Source of the DNA: an uncultured Clostridia bacterium
GTDB taxonomy: Bacteria; Bacillota_A; Clostridia; Oscillospirales; Oscillospiraceae
Length of the DNA stretch: 6,646 nucleotides
Reading direction: 5' to 3'
Assembly (NCBI GenBank): GCA_947167435.1
Contig: CAMVIC010000087.1
Span: 1 to 6,646, forward strand
A program made the translations under genes and the position numbers. Position 1 is the first letter of the stretch. Every line of letters begins with the position of its first letter. The notes beneath the pieces were generated by a model. That model saw only the letters and a list, made by a program, of their open reading frames with translations. It had not been told where the DNA came from and made no database searches. Positions 5,953-6,646 of this stretch are shown here, one piece after another.

Positions 5953-6646
5953 ATGGACGAAATCAAAAAGACACCTGCCACCGAAAACGAGTACCTGCTG
6001 GAGGTCAGAGATCTGGTCAAATGGTTCCCCATCAAGTCCAGCTTCTTCAAACGCACCGTCGGCAACGTAAAAGCAGTGGACGGCGTCAGCTTCAAAATCC
6101 GCCGGGGAGAGACCATGGGTCTTGTGGGCGAAAGCGGCTGCGGCAAATCCACCTGCGGACGGACCATCCTGCGCCTGCAGGAGAAGACCTCCGGACAGGT
6201 GCTGCTGGACGGGCAGGACATCTTTGCCCTCAGCAAGGAGGAGCTGCGCCGGATGCGGCCCAAGATGCAGATCGTGTTCCAGGACCCGTATTCCAGTCTG
6301 TCTCCCCGTCTGCCCATCGGTGAAATCATCGGTGAGGCCGTGCGGGAGCACAACATTGTCCCTCCGGAGGAGTTTAACGACTATATCACCCGTGTGATGG
6401 ATGTCTGCGGCCTGCCTGAGTATTACAAGGACCGCTATCCCCACGAGTTCTCCGGCGGTCAGCGTCAGAGAATCTGCATTGCCCGCGCCCTGGCCCTGTC
6501 TCCGGACTTCATCGTCTGCGACGAGCCGGTCTCCGCGCTGGACGTGTCCATTCAGGCGCAGATCATCAACCTGCTCAAGCAGCTGCAGAAGGAATTCGGC
6601 CTGACCTATCTGTTCATTTCCCATGACCTGTCGGTGGTGGAGCATA
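5953..6646 (+). CDS. oppF: Peptide-type ABC transporter ATPase, OppF/DppF family, 3' truncated
   Basis: Second ATPase of the importer. The frame opens at ATG 5953 and runs without a stop to the window edge: 231 residues visible of the usual 320 or so, with the C-terminal oligopeptide domain missing. Motifs in order: [12 protein letters not shown] near 21-32, the OppF-style start in which a loop precedes the core; Walker A GESGCGKS (59-66); Q-loop Q110 in [12 protein letters not shown], where most OppF read 'SLNPR'; signature FSGGQRQR (166-173), the phenylalanine being usual in OppF; Walker B FIVCDEP with D190 and E191; D-loop SALD; H-loop H224 in [10 protein letters not shown]. The active-site set is intact. 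The KWFPIK-type N-terminus and FSGGQ signature separate it from the OppD-type gene just upstream and support the OppF assignment. Confidence 0.94.
   Translation, partial: MDEIKKTPATENEYLLEVRDLVKWFPIKSSFFKRTVGNVKAVDGVSFKIRRGETMGLVGESGCGKSTCGRTILRLQEKTSGQVLLDGQDIFALSKEELRRMRPKMQIVFQDPYSSLSPRLPIGEIIGEAVREHNIVPPEEFNDYITRVMDVCGLPEYYKDRYPHEFSGGQRQRICIARALALSPDFIVCDEPVSALDVSIQAQIINLLKQLQKEFGLTYLFISHDLSVVEH

Noticed and set aside
4692..6356. A 554-codon open frame on the minus strand opposite the two ATPase genes
   Set aside because: Same explanation. Both plus-strand genes show complete ABC motif sets, and the antisense product has no family features.

Overview
The window holds one five-gene, same-strand operon for an Opp/Dpp-type (peptide-class) ABC importer. 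The order is substrate-binding protein (3' part only, 1-1575), OppB-type permease (1712-2701), OppC-type permease (2714-4747), OppD-type ATPase (4764-5951) and OppF-type ATPase (5' part only, 5953-6646). No tRNA, rRNA, mobile element, CRISPR array or regulator gene is visible, and both ends of the window cut through genes.

The sequence looks like a GC-rich, Gram-positive-type anaerobe, most likely a gut Clostridia lineage such as Oscillospirales. This is inferred from the strong GGAGG-type ribosome sites, the bias to C- and G-ending codons, and the style of the binding protein and permeases. No marker gene is present to fix the taxon.

Layout: the binding-protein gene ends at 1575. A 136-base gap follows, with a long GC-rich hairpin (1620-1650), a short T-tract and a second small hairpin. 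The next gene starts behind a weak Shine-Dalgarno sequence. The remaining genes are packed with gaps of 12, 16 and 1 bases and strong Shine-Dalgarno sites. This fits one transcript in which the binding protein is made in excess over the membrane and ATPase subunits.

How the parts work together (family knowledge): the extracellular binding protein captures the ligand and docks on the OppB/OppC channel, and the OppD/OppF pair hydrolyses ATP on the cytoplasmic side to drive uptake. The ligand cannot be read from the sequence. Peptides are the default for this family, but other solutes are possible.

The one clearly unusual part is the OppC-type permease. It has 677 residues where about 300 is normal, because roughly 360 residues lie between its first membrane segment and the conserved GTD motif before the second. 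That places an extra domain outside the cell, where the binding protein docks. The domain contains at least three divergent copies of a helix plus 'F-x-x-DG-x-x-[YF]' strand unit. I saw no separate novel system beyond this.
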